A stretch of DNA of 25,909 nt from Azolla pinnata (lineage: Eukaryota > Streptophyta > Polypodiopsida > Salviniales > Salviniaceae). The stretch's first letter is position 1; each line of letters opens with the position of its first letter. The DNA is taken from positions 1,809 to 27,717 of the forward strand of contig JBBBWG010005614.1 in the NCBI GenBank assembly GCA_037176905.1. Reading direction: 5' to 3'. Below, piece after piece: positions 11,081-22,268 of this stretch. The notes beneath the pieces were generated by a model. That model saw only the letters and a list, made by a program, of their open reading frames with translations. It was not told the DNA's origin and ran no database searches. Made by a program: the position numbers and the translations under genes.

Positions 11081-14000
11081 TCAACTCTTTTGATGTCGAG
11101 AAACGAAGCTTTCAATCAAAGGATTGATCAAATCCGGCGCCTCATCCTGCCAAAAAAGCAAGACCAATAATTCAATCCTGACCATTCACTACCCTTTTAT
11201 GGGATTCATAGCTCTATTTGGGATACCTGAGGACAATGCCCGACATTAGGCAGCACAACAAACTCTTCCACACAGCTATAATTTCCATAAGCCCTGCCTA
11301 ACTCAATCGGCTCCCATGGATCTCTTTCCCCCCAGCCGATCAAAACTGGGCACTGCATTGCCAAATAAAGGAAAAACCAAAAATCAGATTCCTGAATTAA
11401 TCGCACAATTGAAAGGATAATTTTGAGGAATGAGAAAAAGTTTCTCATAATTTGTGCACACAGATTCACCACCATCTTGCAATCCATGTTAAGACTATTT
11501 ATTAAGGGGCGAATGAAAAGGAGATATTAGTATACACTCTGGTTTTACCTTAATGTCAGGAAGCAACTCTTCGGGCAGAGGACCACCGGAATAGCAAATG
11601 AAATCCAAAAAGACATCAACAGCACCTGGTTGTAAGCCGGGAGATAATATCTTTTCTACCAGCTCGTCAGTTACAGCACTATCGTTGTGGTAACACTGCA
11701 ACAAGCAATGGAACTTAGATGGTTATTTATTGCATCACCAAGGTTTGGTATAACTCTCAAACTTCCAAATAAAGTTAGAAGCTTTTCTTGTACCGTATAT
11801 CTTCAACATGCTCACCTCGCAAAGAATCTTTTTTACTGATGCTGGTGTGGCCACAGCTTTAAAAAAACTCTTTCCTAAATCAGTGTTTCTGTTCACAAAC
11901 AAAATGCACTTGTGGATTCAGTATTGTCACCTAAAAGAGAAGTGTGTAGCTGCTGAACATAAGTATTGGAGAATTCATGGAGGAAACATGTTATCCATTG
12001 CTAAACCAAAAATGAGCACCTATACTCAGACAGGAAACAATGTACTGTCTATTCTACCATCGTGAAATAAGCAGAAACTTCTAGCATTGAATATGGAACA
12101 TCACATTACGTTACTTAGTAAGTACCATGATATCAAAGCATAGATGAATGCGAAAATATGCATTCTTACCTTAAGATGTTCTGGAAAGCTCTTACAAAAG
12201 GTCGAACATACCACTGTTGTTTCTTGATATGAAGCATGCGCAGGGAGATATTCAAAAGAACCAGACCCCTGACAAGGTCAGAATCACTTATGGCAGTTTG
12301 AAGGCCAACAACACCTGCCACAAGTATATTCCAATGAAATGTCCTTTAGCCACCAACAAGTTAGAATGCTAATTAACCACCTAATTGTAACTAAACAGGC
12401 TCACCCCCAACAGAGTTGCAAATGAGAAATACTTTATCATTCACAACCTCTGCACAAAATGCACGTAGTTGATTTGCCCAATTCTCAAAATTATAAATTG
12501 AGTTTGGAGGGGCAATCGTTGGATCAGGCTTGTCTGAGTATCCATATCCAAGGAGATCGATTGCATATACTCTATGATTATTTGCAAGTACAGGTATGTT
12601 CTTCCTCCAATGATCGCTGCAAATATATAAGACACATTAATGCTGCATGTGCACTTACCTCTAGTATGATATTCATGCACATACCATGGAATAACACCTT
12701 AGCAGGGCCACAATAAGTAAATGTTTTCCCTAGCTCCACTCTTCATAAAAAATCCTATCCTCATATCTGTAAATAACTGTTATGCATATTTTATTCTTTT
12801 CAATGAATCTGAAGACATCAAAAGGTTCTTAGCCACTAATAGCAGCAAAGGTATTTGAGCCTTTGTTAGGAACTGAGTTTCACGAAAATTACCCTCATCA
12901 AGCAAGATCTTAATCAACAAAGTCCAATGTACATTGCAAGCCTAGAAAAAGCACCAAGAATAGCCAAACATTCGCATTGTTTTAAACTTCTATGCAAAAT
13001 CTGATCAAACATGTATCATGCATCTCTTATTGAACCAGGAAACTCTGTTTGTGCAGTCCACTACATTGCTTAGGAATTCAATCTTCTCACCTCATAACTT
13101 ATTTGGTTGTATCAAAATATACATGCATTGTTAACAAAATCGTGATATTTTGTTGCAATGTGATCAAATGTGACAAAATAGTGCATTTCAGATTAACCTT
13201 GTAAATATGTGATCTGAACCCCTTCCACAAACCACTATTTGGAGCATGTCCATACCATTATGTAAAGGAGGTAATAATACCAGTTTGCCCCAAATCCATG
13301 AATCAAAATCAAAGCAGGTCCTGTGTCCCCTGCTACTTGATACCGGATAGAATAATCTTTCCACGTCCAAAACCTGCAATCATGTTATCAGGGTTTACGA
13401 ATAGGAGTAATGAAAATATACAGATTTCGAGTAATAAGTTAATATTTCGACCCTAATTCATTCTTAAAACAACAGCATCAGGGCATTGTTGAGTCATTGG
13501 AGAATATTGTACAGAAATGAGAAAAATCAGTAGAGTCATTTCCGAATACAAACTAATATTTTAGGCCTTCACAAAGGGAAAAAACTAGATTTTCTTGTGA
13601 CATCAGTTCAGATTAAAATAGAGTGGCAAAAGCTGCCATCTGGCATGTATGATTTGATGTCATTGAAATACTTTGGCATGCATAAATGGTATTCTATGCA
13701 CGTACGCATACATACATAAGGATATATATACATTTATGTGTGTGTATTAGCCCATTTATGTGTACGTAAATAATTCAACTTATCTATGTCACGTGTATGC
13801 GTGTCACACGCGCATGCATGCATGTTATCCATTTACATATCACGCATATACATGAATGTATGAACCTCTAGATGCACAAATACCAGCATGTATGTGGGTG
13901 TGCATGCATACGTTTTATGCGTCTACGTTATGTACGCATAGTACTTCCGGATGTGCATGTACATGTGCATATACGCATAATCCATTTACAGTACGTACAA

Positions 14001-14369
14001 TACATATAGCTATCTGCACGTCAGAATGCGTAAGCATGTTGTATGTACGTATTCGTTTACTCACTTGGTTTCCACGGAAGCGGCAGGATACGAGATCAGG
14101 GTATCATTGACGCTAGCAGCCATTGCCATTGCGGGAGATGAGACGGAGAGGCGAGCCCAGGCTGATCGCCTCGTGATATTCTTCTCCAGCACCCTCGTGA
14201 TCTTCTGCACCTCGCACGGGATGTGGAGACGAGAAAGGCCCAGGCGAGAACCGAAGGAAGGTCCATTGTTGAGGAGACAGCAAGGAGGAGGACGACGATC
14301 GGCAGAGTGAGCGATGGCCTTAGCAGAATCCATCGTCATCGTCATCGTGGGCAGCAGCAGAGCCACCAT
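11081..14369 (-). CDS. CLD1: Plastid alpha/beta hydrolase, chlorophyll dephytylase-like (CLD1-like), 8 exons, complete
   Basis: Exons in transcript order: 14369-14065, 13373-13281, 12616-12405, 12314-12170, 11888-11816, 11695-11549, 11352-11227, 11146-11081 (1,167 nt, 388 aa, TGA stop). The fold markers are in order: ALILIHGFGAN with DHWRKN (oxyanion loop), the nucleophile elbow CNSVGG (Ser), GWGERDPWEP (acid Asp) and NVGHCPQ (His). The phrases YSIRYQ, SLRMLHIKKQ and YSGGPLPEELLP match the plant group that includes Arabidopsis chlorophyll dephytylase 1, which removes phytol from chlorophyll a in thylakoids. The symbol rests on remembered motifs and is tentative. Residues 1-95 are Ser/Arg/Ala-rich with few acidic residues, like a transit peptide. 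The first ATG (14369) is used; an in-frame ATG at 14333 is an alternative. The exon 5 acceptor is the CAG just before 11888, because the nearer TTTAG would break the frame. Confidence 0.88.
13650..14010. repeat. GCATGC/TACGTA-rich repeat region in hydrolase intron 1
   Basis: The interior of intron 1 (13374-14064) is dominated by alternating purine-pyrimidine tetranucleotides: ACATACATA, TGTGTGTG, GCATGCATGCATG and ACGTACGC. It resembles the repeat in SecA intron 17. Short frames through it are not genes. Confidence 0.75.
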
Positions 14370-14386
14370 TTGGTGGGCGAAATGTT

Positions 14387-14640
14387 TGTTCTGAGATCTC
14401 TTCTTTCTTCTGGTTCGGACAATTTATAGAAATGTCCCCCTCCCATCTTCATGAGATCATGATNNNNNNNNNNNNNNNNNNNNNNNNNNNNNNNNNNNNN
14501 NNNNNNNNNNNNNNNNNNNNNNNNNNNNNNNNNNNNNNNNNNNNNNNNNNNNNNNNNNNNNNNTGTTCTGAGATCTCTTCTTTCTTCTGGTTCGGACAAT
14601 TTATAGAAATGTCCCCCTCCCATCTTCATGAGATCATGAT
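14387..14640. other. Assembly gap (100 N) flanked by two identical 77-bp sequences
   Basis: N runs from 14464 to 14563, exactly 100 bases, the usual placeholder for unknown size. The 77 bases before it (14387-14463) and after it (14564-14640) are identical, starting TGTTCTGAGATCTC and ending GAGATCATGAT. Identical contig ends across a placeholder suggest an unmerged overlap, so the true sequence may be one copy without a gap. Confidence 0.95.
14421..14428 (-). promoter_or_regulatory. Candidate TATA box of the hydrolase gene
   Basis: Read on the minus strand this is TATAAATT, about 52 bases upstream of the first ATG. The 77-bp sequence holding it occurs again beyond the N gap (14598-14605), probably because the assembly repeated it. 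No other TATA-like site lies closer to the start. Confidence 0.45.
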
Positions 14641-14669
14641 CAGCAAGTCTAATTTTGCTCTCTGATTAA

Positions 14670-14760
14670 GCTCATTGATTCAGAGTTCATGGGCTCATTG
14701 ATTCAGAGTTCATGGGATCATTGATTCAGAGTTCATGGGCTCATCGATTGGAGCCCGTCG
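14670..14760. repeat. 23-bp tandem repeat, three near-perfect copies plus degenerate ones
   Basis: Units start at 14670, 14693 and 14716, each G(C/A)TCATTGATTCAGAGTTCA followed by TGG. A degenerate fourth follows at 14739. Weaker relatives (ATCATCGATTTGAGTTCATA and TTATCGGTTCAAAGTT) extend to about 14840. The array lies in the shared upstream region of the hydrolase and TPX2 genes. Confidence 0.85.
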
Positions 14761-14840
14761 CCCTGTCGATCCAAGTTGATATGTATGTTACATTAATAAG
14801 ATCATCGATTTGAGTTCATAAGCTTTATCGGTTCAAAGTT

Positions 14841-15830
14841 AATATATATATAAGCTCATTGTTTTGGATTGAAAAGCTTCCAAGCTCAGCATCTGATCTC
14901 GTGTTATCGACCGCACACGACCGGTTGGTTTAGATTTACGAAAGTTTATGAAAGTTTTATATTGTGTTTTGGAGGGTTATAAGGAAGATATGTGGCTTTC
15001 ATTTACTCCAGAATGTTGTTTCTAGTTAACATCCACTTTCTTGATGCGGTGATATCCTTCTCTAGCAGTTGTATGAACGTTGAATTGTGGCAAGCGTTGG
15101 GGAACTCCTACAATATGCAATAAGCATGTACATATCAAGAACGATGTTGCAAATCAGGCCACATCGTTTATGCAAGCTTGCGCCACAAAACATGGTTATT
15201 TGCAACTATTGGACGACGAAGACAACCACAACTACTTTGTTGTCATTTCACGAAAGCCGCGACAGAGATCAACAAATGTTGCTCGATCTGTTCTGTGCCG
15301 TGTAACAAAATACGGGTACTTTATCGTGAGCATATGTATACATACAGGAAGGCGCTACGAATACTTGTCAGGGAGAGCAGAGTGCATGGACACGAAGTAT
15401 ACATGCTAGCGAAGAGTATGATGTATGCAGAGCCAGACAACACAACAATATGTAGATGAGAGGTGTAGGAGATAAGGGGGCAAGCTTTGCATGGGGGCAA
15501 AAGCACATCCTTTGTGTGATCTATTACAATGAAGAAAATGCACCAAAAATAATGCCCACATATCTACATACATACATACACACATACATACATGCATGCA
15601 TACATAGATTGATAGATAGAAAAAAGAAATCCAAAATTTCAGTGATTGAAAAAAAGGCACAAGAAGGAATGTCCATGGAAATTTTGACTGTAAAAATCCA
15701 CCAGCATCACCCATGGCTAGTTATTTATGGTATACTTTGGTAGTAGCTATGGCTCTGTAATCACTCTGCATGCATACATACATACATATACACACACACA
15801 CAGATATATATATATGGTTTGGGGCTGTTT
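14841..15830. other. Divergent intergenic region with microsatellites, no gene recognised
   Basis: This lies between the hydrolase (leftward) and the TPX2 gene (rightward). Overlapping frames at 15080-15460 in all three plus-strand registers share no recognised motif, and codon use does not favour any of them. ACAT-type microsatellites occur at about 15565-15610 and 15768-15800. A CACACACA tract then runs into TATATATATATA near 15803-15816. That TA run could serve as a TATA element for the TPX2 gene, but this is uncertain. Confidence 0.5.
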
Positions 15831-15991
15831 TGCCTATTTGAAAATGGCTGTATTTGTGGACATATACATATAGATCTCTGCACTTACATACACATTCAGA
15901 CACACCATCACAGCAGAAATCACAGGTGTTATTTGGGCTTTGCTCTCCTGCTCACCTCCTCCATTGTCTTTGGACCCTGCTCTTCTCCCAG

Positions 15992-16510
15992 GTAAAATGA
16001 AAACCCTAATCGGTATTCTATTCTCATCTTTTTCCTGTGCTCTCTTTTATTTTATTGCCTCCTTGTTCCCGGTATTCAAAAATTTTAACATGGGGGTTTG
16101 TTTCCTTCATCCTGTAATGATGTCTGTATTGTATTTTAATCAGAGATTGGTGTTTACATACGCATATGCATGTACACACATTCCTATGTATCCATTTGCA
16201 TGCCGTGTGTATGTGTGTTTGTATGTATACATATTGTGTGGGTCTCTGTGAGTTTGTATGCTGTACACTGATACATATATCTACATGTGCTGTTTACATA
16301 CATATAAGCTGGCGCATATGCATAAATATACATACACCTATGTATCTAGATATGTGTGTGCGTATATTGTGTATGTGTGTTTTGCTTGTACTGACAGATG
16401 ATGCATGTATGCATCCACCATCTATGCACATATGCTACAAATATGCACTTTTGATTGGCCCATACCTACGTGAAATCGATGTTTGTTTTGTTTTGTTTTT
16501 TTTGATCCAG
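15992..16510 (+). other. Probable 5'UTR intron of the WVD2-like gene
   Basis: A good donor (TTCTCCCAG then GTAAAATG) lies at 15991/15992. A pyrimidine-rich acceptor (TTTTTTTTGATCCAG) ends at 16510, only 25 bases before the ATG at 16536. Removing it joins a pyrimidine-rich leader to the coding exon. The intron body contains TGTGTATG-type repeats. No cDNA evidence is available here. Confidence 0.6.
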
Positions 16511-16535
16511 AGAACTGTTCCTACATCCAAATAGG

Positions 16536-19500
16536 ATGAGTCCCATTGATAATGCAGATGTCAGGGCTTCCTCATCTACACCTTGTGGTGGTTCAGGGCA
16601 GAATGGTCAGGACAGTGATGGAGTGGCAGTTCTCCTTCAGAGGAATAGTTCAGATAGCATGCGTGATGCAATTGAGGTCAAAGGAGGGCCATCCCAAGAG
16701 AAAGAAGAGAATGAGGAGGAGTCGATGCCCCACCCCATAAATGTGCAAGCAGGAATCGAAGGTAACGGCAAAGGTAGAGACAGAAATGGTGTGGTTGAAG
16801 AAGAGCAGGGCGTATTGGCTCCAATTGAAGGCTTAAGGACAGAGAAAAGAGAATCAAGCAGAAAGGTATGTATATTTGCGTATGTGTGTGTACATTGGTT
16901 TTGATCCCTTCAAAAACCTTAAAACATTGCAATGTGTATGTGAATTCTTAGACTTGACAGAACGTAATGCAACTTGTATCTGAATTATGAGACTTGATCC
17001 AACATAATCCAATACTTATGTCAATGGTGAGACTTGACCCAACATAATGCAAGGTGGTCACGTCATGGTTCTTATGCTTAGTGGAGGCATATAATGTGAT
17101 TGATTGGTGGCTGAATTTTGAGATTTGAGAACCCAGTTTTATTTAACTCCTGGAAGTGTAAAGAATGTGTATATGGTAAACGAATCTTGGATCATTTCTA
17201 AGTCTTAAACACTGAGAAACCATTAAATCTAGGTTTTTATATCATAGTTCTTGACCTACGAACGTCCTAACGTTATATGTGTATTGTGTAACTGTATATG
17301 CATGGCTTTCAGCTGCAGATAGGCTGCAAACAATATGTTTATTTGTGTTGATATCGGTCCTGAGAAAAAACGAAATCTATGTGTATGGGGGAGAGTTATC
17401 ACCCCTCGAGAAAGAAACCCTATAATGTACGAGGAGCTGAAAATGCTTCATATTGGCATAGGAATCAACCAAGAAGAAGGGTGATAGTACTGCATTGAGC
17501 TTGAGAAATCAGGGTTTTGTTCGAAAACCCATTGAAAATACCACAACCATTACAAAAGAGCGACCGTCCACTCCTCTCTTAAAGAATGCACCGAAATGTC
17601 CTGCAAAGTATAGGTTAAATGACAGTTACAAAGGAATCAAGTGTGAATTGACCCAGAGCAAAGGAAGCGACTCGGGGTCATTAATCCTTCCATCGAAGGA
17701 AGTGATTCAAAGTGCAACAATGCGTCGATCTCACCCAAATTTCACTGTTCCCCATCCCTTCAAGCTTGCAACCGACAAAAGAGCCTCACTTGGTGGGCAT
17801 TTTCGATCGAAAAGTGCTCAGGTTGGTTTTCTCAGCTTTCCCTTTCTTTTGGTTTTGAAGTTCCAAATGTTTCTAGATAGCATAATACTATTTTGGAGGA
17901 AAAACATAAGAATGTGCAAAGATGGTTCCAGATTTCATATATAACATGAAATGTAATGTTTTGCATGTTGTTGTCAGGACTCCAAGACCAATAATACCTT
18001 GGGAGGAGATAAAGGAGAACATGTCAAGTAAGTATCATAATGCATTGTTGTGTAAGAGGAGAAAATACACCGAATTTTTCTGCAGCCTAAATGTTTTTAG
18101 CATATTGTCAATTTTGTATTTTTGGGCAGATGTGTTGAAAATATGAGTACCAAAAAGGTCATGCAGTCAAGAGTGAGCTACGCCAACTCATTGAATTGTA
18201 GTAGCGATATGAAGAGTGCAAGAAGAAGAGAATTAAGCGGGATGGACACAACAAGTAGACAATCAAAGAAGATGGTAAAAAAGATTTTAATATATTGTTT
18301 GATGGCACATGTGATCCCAAGCTGTAAAACATTATCAAGGAATCTATTGCAACAAGTTTAACGATGTGATAATACTGAAATATTGCTTATAGCCTACAAT
18401 GTGTTCTTGGTCAATTTGTTTTAGTATTTCAAATTGAAGATGGGGGAAACTGATGTGATTTCCTAGTTGTAGAAAGAATTTAGGATTTTACCACATAACT
18501 ATGTCTTTTTAATACTAGATTTGATGTAAAGACTGACTTGCTTGGGTCTGTATGGACTGCTTAAGGGGTAGACTGAGATGAATTCCTAGTTGAAAAAACA
18601 AAATCGAGGATTCTACCACTTACATGTTTTGAGATTGGACTAGATGGAATAAGTTGAGCATGTGATAAGACTGACAATTTGACTCTGAAACGTTCTTGGT
18701 ACGATCTGTTTGGGTAACTTAAAGCGAAGAAAGGGGAGAGCATGGTTGTTTCCTGAGTCCATTGTGTCATTGTTTCTGCAGTAACAAACACAATTTTCCA
18801 GTTGGTGATGAGAGTGTTGAATCCTCATTTCGAGCCTTGGATAAAATAGCTATCATTTAAGCTTTTCAATTCATAGCACATTGCAAAACAAAAGGCTCTG
18901 TAGTATATATACACTAGGCACATGAAATATAGTTCAGCTCCACATATAAAGCAGAATGAAATTCAATGTGTTTTCATTGGCTAGTAAATGTATGTATATC
19001 TTGAGCTTTTCTCCATTTGTATAGTGATGGCTTGATGAAATCTATTTGTGTTTGCATTGTGGCTCAAATGACTCATTTCAGGAAGAACTTGAATCAGAAA
19101 AGAAGCAGACCCATAAGAGCCCATTTAAGGCGATACCATTGCCATCATTTTATCAAGATCCAGTACCACCCAAAATAGAGATCAAGAAGGTAAAAAAAGA
19201 GTCTTTGTCAAAAAAAGCAAAAGAATTCCGCAAGTGCTTTGAAAAAGTAGATTTCATTTTGCATAGAAACTATTTCTTTGCATCAAAGAGTCATATATCA
19301 CGCAGATTATGACGCAATCAGCAATTGCTTTGAAATAATTAGTTTCCTACTTTCATAAAAACATCTGTGTATGAAAAAACTATGCTGGGAATACATATTG
19401 CTAGATGCAGTTTAAAACAAGGAAAGTGATAAAGGATCAACTGCCTGAATATTAACATACAGAAACCCACAACGCGACCCAAATCTCCCAAATTAGGGCG

Positions 19501-20245
19501 GAAGATCTCAAGCTGTGCTTTAACATCGGAGAGTGTGGGATGTTCTCCACGGAGTGATACCGTTAATAAGGCATCAAGTCAACGTGTCTTGAGAACTTCC
19601 TTGTCCAACAACAATGACAGTAACATCAACAAGAAGAAACCTTTAGAGGTGTCACAAAAGGCAGGGGAACATGTCCCTCTAAAGGAAGACATCGGGAAAT
19701 CTTGCCCAAAAGAGAGGACCGACTCAGCTTCTGAGGAGCTCAAGCATGTCGATCTGCAGCATATGGACTCTGGTGGGCATCATGCAAATCGATCAGTCGA
19801 GGCTCCTGGGGTTTTGAGTGAAGTGGTGATTGCTGAGAACAGCAATGACGGTGGCGTGATTCTAGGCAACGATGGTGATGGTAATGGTGATGCACCTCTT
19901 GAATTGGATCATGCCTCAGTTGATGATGGACGAATAGTCGATGAGGACCCCAAAGGAGTCAAGGAAGGGAAGGGTGATGGTAAGCCTACGGACGATATTC
20001 GATGCAGCGGCGATACTACTAACAGCAGCATCAAGCCCCGAGATGCAAACCGAGCTCACAATGTTTCCTCCGCAACGATGCTGAAGACGAAATCAGAGAC
20101 CAAGGAACATAAGCCGAGAACCGTCAAGAAGCAGCCTCCTACTCGAATCGCTGTCCTCGAGAGACAGCAAAGTGGTGATCGATTATCATCGAAACGTACT
20201 CCCAATGGCTTGTCTTTGTTGTCAGATATGGCTATGGTATCTTAA
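16536..20245 (+). CDS. WVD2-like / TPX2-domain microtubule-associated protein, six coding exons
   Basis: Coding exons: 16536-16865, 17462-17821, 17978-18027, 18130-18274, 19082-19189, 19463-20245. They total 1,776 nt (591 aa, TAA stop) with consistent phases. The family binds and bundles microtubules and affects cell expansion. The TPX2-domain start is [16 protein letters not shown] (residues 204-219). Its end is [17 protein letters not shown] (310-326), continuing through [11 protein letters not shown] (335-345), which are hallmark phrases of plant WVD2-like proteins. The flanks are polar and look disordered: acidic residues 1-110, a Lys/Arg/Ser segment 231-295, and a long acidic then basic tail 346-591. 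The F..KLEEK helix that normally precedes FKA.P.PSFY is missing or reduced to EELESEKK (296-303), about 25 residues short. A final donor-like GTATCT follows ATG AT near the stop, so a further 3' exon is possible though none was found. Confidence 0.85.
18363..18780. repeat. Three diverged ~150-bp tandem units in WVD2-like intron 4
   Basis: Segments starting near 18363, 18520 and 18658 share GTGATAA(T/G)ACTGA or a variant, then a block like TGTTCTTGGTC..TTTGTTT or its relatives. GAAGA.GGGG and TTCCTAGTTG blocks follow, and then GAGGATTCTACCAC in two of them. Copies differ by many substitutions. No exon was found inside this 807-bp intron. Confidence 0.6.
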
Positions 20246-20889
20246 TTTCTTGGCATTTCATTAGCCATCTGTCTGTCCGTCCCTTACATCTCTATCTATT
20301 TATACATCTATCTATCTATCTATCTATATCTAAATCCTCTCATTTCCCTGTATGTGTGATGAGCTCTATCTCTTAATAGAGTAAAAATTTTGTGAGCATG
20401 CATCCCTGAGTATACAAGAGGCATATTGCTGTGCTATCCGGAGAACTCTGCTGGGCTCTGTTTCTTTCTCAGTGAAACAGAGCACCCATTGCTTGTCTTC
20501 AGGTTTTGGCATGTATGCAAATCACCTGATGGGAGTGCCATTTGCAAATCTTGTCTGTTACTGCCGCAAAATGATTTGTTCCGGGGAGAACGAGCTTTGG
20601 ACACGGAGAAAAAGTGTTTTTCTTTTCCGTGCTCATCGGGGAAGAGCTCCGGATATAAATGCAGCGAGAAGTGGACAATTTTACCAGCCAAAGGAAGTGG
20701 CCATGAATTTGGGTATAAATCTGTCAAGAGGGCAAAAAAGGTTGGGCAAAGGTATAAGACAGGCACACAGTAAAAGAGGTTGGAAAGATCAGGGATGAGC
20801 TGTGCATCACAGCGTCTATCGAGAAACCTGGAGAACAGATTCTGTGAAATTGATTAGATGTGCATTCAGTATGTTGGATTCAAAGAGTT
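20246..20889. other. Downstream region of the WVD2-like gene with an ATCT microsatellite
   Basis: This should contain the 3' untranslated region. An ATCT run lies at about 20305-20331. Three overlapping frames of 108-115 codons at 20426-20798 lie on both strands. They have no recognisable domain, and none continues into a spliced product I could support. Confidence 0.45.
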
Positions 20890-21215
20890 CGGTATTTGGA
20901 GCCGATTTCAATGGCATTTTCGAGCTGATTTTGGTGGCATTGTGAGCAGATTTCAGTGGCATTTCGAGCTGAGTTTGGCAGCATTTCCAGCTGATTTTGG
21001 TGCGAATTTGGGGTGATTTCGGTGGCATTTTCGAGCTGAAGTCGATGGCATTTCAAGCTGATTCCGGTGCCGTATTGAGCTGATTTCGGCGGTCCGATTC
21101 CATGGTCTCCCTTTGCTGAATATGCAAGATCAAGCTGATTTCGGTGCCTATTTCGAACTGGTTTCGGCAGTCCAATCCCAGTCTCCTTTTGTTGAGTGTA
21201 TGCAAAGATAGAGAT
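20890..21215. repeat. 22-bp tandem array (about 11 degenerate units)
   Basis: Units are variants of GAGCTGATTTCGGTGGCATTTT. A second level is visible: the stretch CGGCGGTCCGATTCCATGGT with a following CTCCCTTTGCTGAATATGCA (from about 21086) recurs in altered form about 76 bases later (CGGCAGTCCAATCCCAGT, then CTCCTTTTGTTGAGTGTATG). The period is not a multiple of three, so the minus-strand frames through it (repeated SA.NATEI-like words) shift register and are not taken as genes. Confidence 0.85.
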
Positions 21216-21417
21216 GTATATGCTCTTCTGGTGCCACAGCAAAAAGTCAGGGAGAGCAAAATTCATTCAGATTTTCATCGGGTGTGATGTTTTTTTGGAG
21301 ATTTGGAAGAAATGTTCATTCAACTGCGGTGGGGTGCATTTCTTGCTCGAGGTCTTTCGCTTGGAGTAGAACACTGGAAGCCCCAAAATCAGCACAGATG
21401 GCAATCCTATAGCTCGT

Positions 21418-21455
21418 CGAAATGCCACCAAAATCAGCTGGAAATCAGCAAAAGC
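21418..21455. repeat. Inverted copy of the 22-bp array unit
   Basis: CGAAATGCCACCAAAATCAG followed by CTGGAAATCAGC is the reverse complement of array units. An 18-base stretch, TTCCAGCTGATTTTGGTG, matches the unit near 20980 exactly in the opposite direction. The array and this copy could pair as a long hairpin. Confidence 0.75.
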
Positions 21456-22166
21456 TCCGAATGAATGTACTAGGAGGATCTGGGAGTGCACGAGCTTTGG
21501 GCGGCAGAGGCATCTTCTGCCGATCCAGCTCTAGCTGGCGCTTCTGGTAAAAGCTTTTCTTTCCTGGATGAATAGCTGTCTGGGACGGAGACTAGATTCC
21601 CTGTGCCTACCCAAACAGGAGCCAATGCCAGCCAAATCAATGTCGTTGTACGAAGATGCGGGCAAGCTGCATTCAATGCCACGTTTCCGTACAGTTCTAT
21701 CCTCAGGGTGGTATGCTTGGATGTTGTTGATTCCGGATGGGATCTGCTTGATGATGAGCGATCTGAGGGGGAGATTAGAGAGAAAAGAATGGATTACGGG
21801 CGCGTATTAACTTGCCCTTGAGGGAAAGGTTATATCTGTTTGTTACAGATCGGCTGCCGTTCGATCTGCTCTGGGTTCACTCTGTTGGTGAGGCAAGGCT
21901 CTCTCTTTCTCGTGATATTTTGCAGTATAAAAACATTGGATGATTGTATTTGTAATCGTCGATCGTACTCTCATAGACGAGTGGGTACACAAACATTATT
22001 GTATGCTTTGTCTCGTGGGTCATATTGGCCTAAGCAAATGTTTCTATATATATATGAGAAAACGTGTCACTTGATGAAATGCGTGCTTTGATTCAATACC
22101 TTCGTCAATTGTTGTAACAGAAAGTGAACTAGTGCTTAATTAATTTGCGTTTAACAGATTCTAAAC

Positions 22167-22170
<4 letters not shown>
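21456..22170. other. Intergenic region, no gene recognised
   Basis: Short overlapping frames (70-83 codons) occur on both strands, none with a motif I recognise. A somewhat G/C-richer stretch at 21480-21800 might be an old exon or transposon fragment, but I found no splice-consistent product. Confidence 0.4.

Positions 22171-22212
<42 letters not shown>
22171..22212. repeat. (CT)21 microsatellite
   Basis: This is an uninterrupted run of 42 bases of CT. Confidence 0.97.
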
Positions 22213-22215
<3 letters not shown>

Positions 22216-22268
22216 GTTAGTTACCAAGCCAAGTCTTGCCATTCGTTCGGGAAACAATATTTAGTTAA

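Noticed and set aside
11816..11888. TTTAG at 11881-11877 on the minus strand as the acceptor of hydrolase exon 5
   Set aside because: Using it after the phase-2 donor at 12170 gives an immediate stop. The upstream CAG restores RNTDLGKSFFKAVATP, which fits the family.
15080..15460. Overlapping 72-109 codon frames as a small gene
   Set aside because: Three registers are open at once with no motif, splice logic or start context. Low stop density by chance is enough to explain this.
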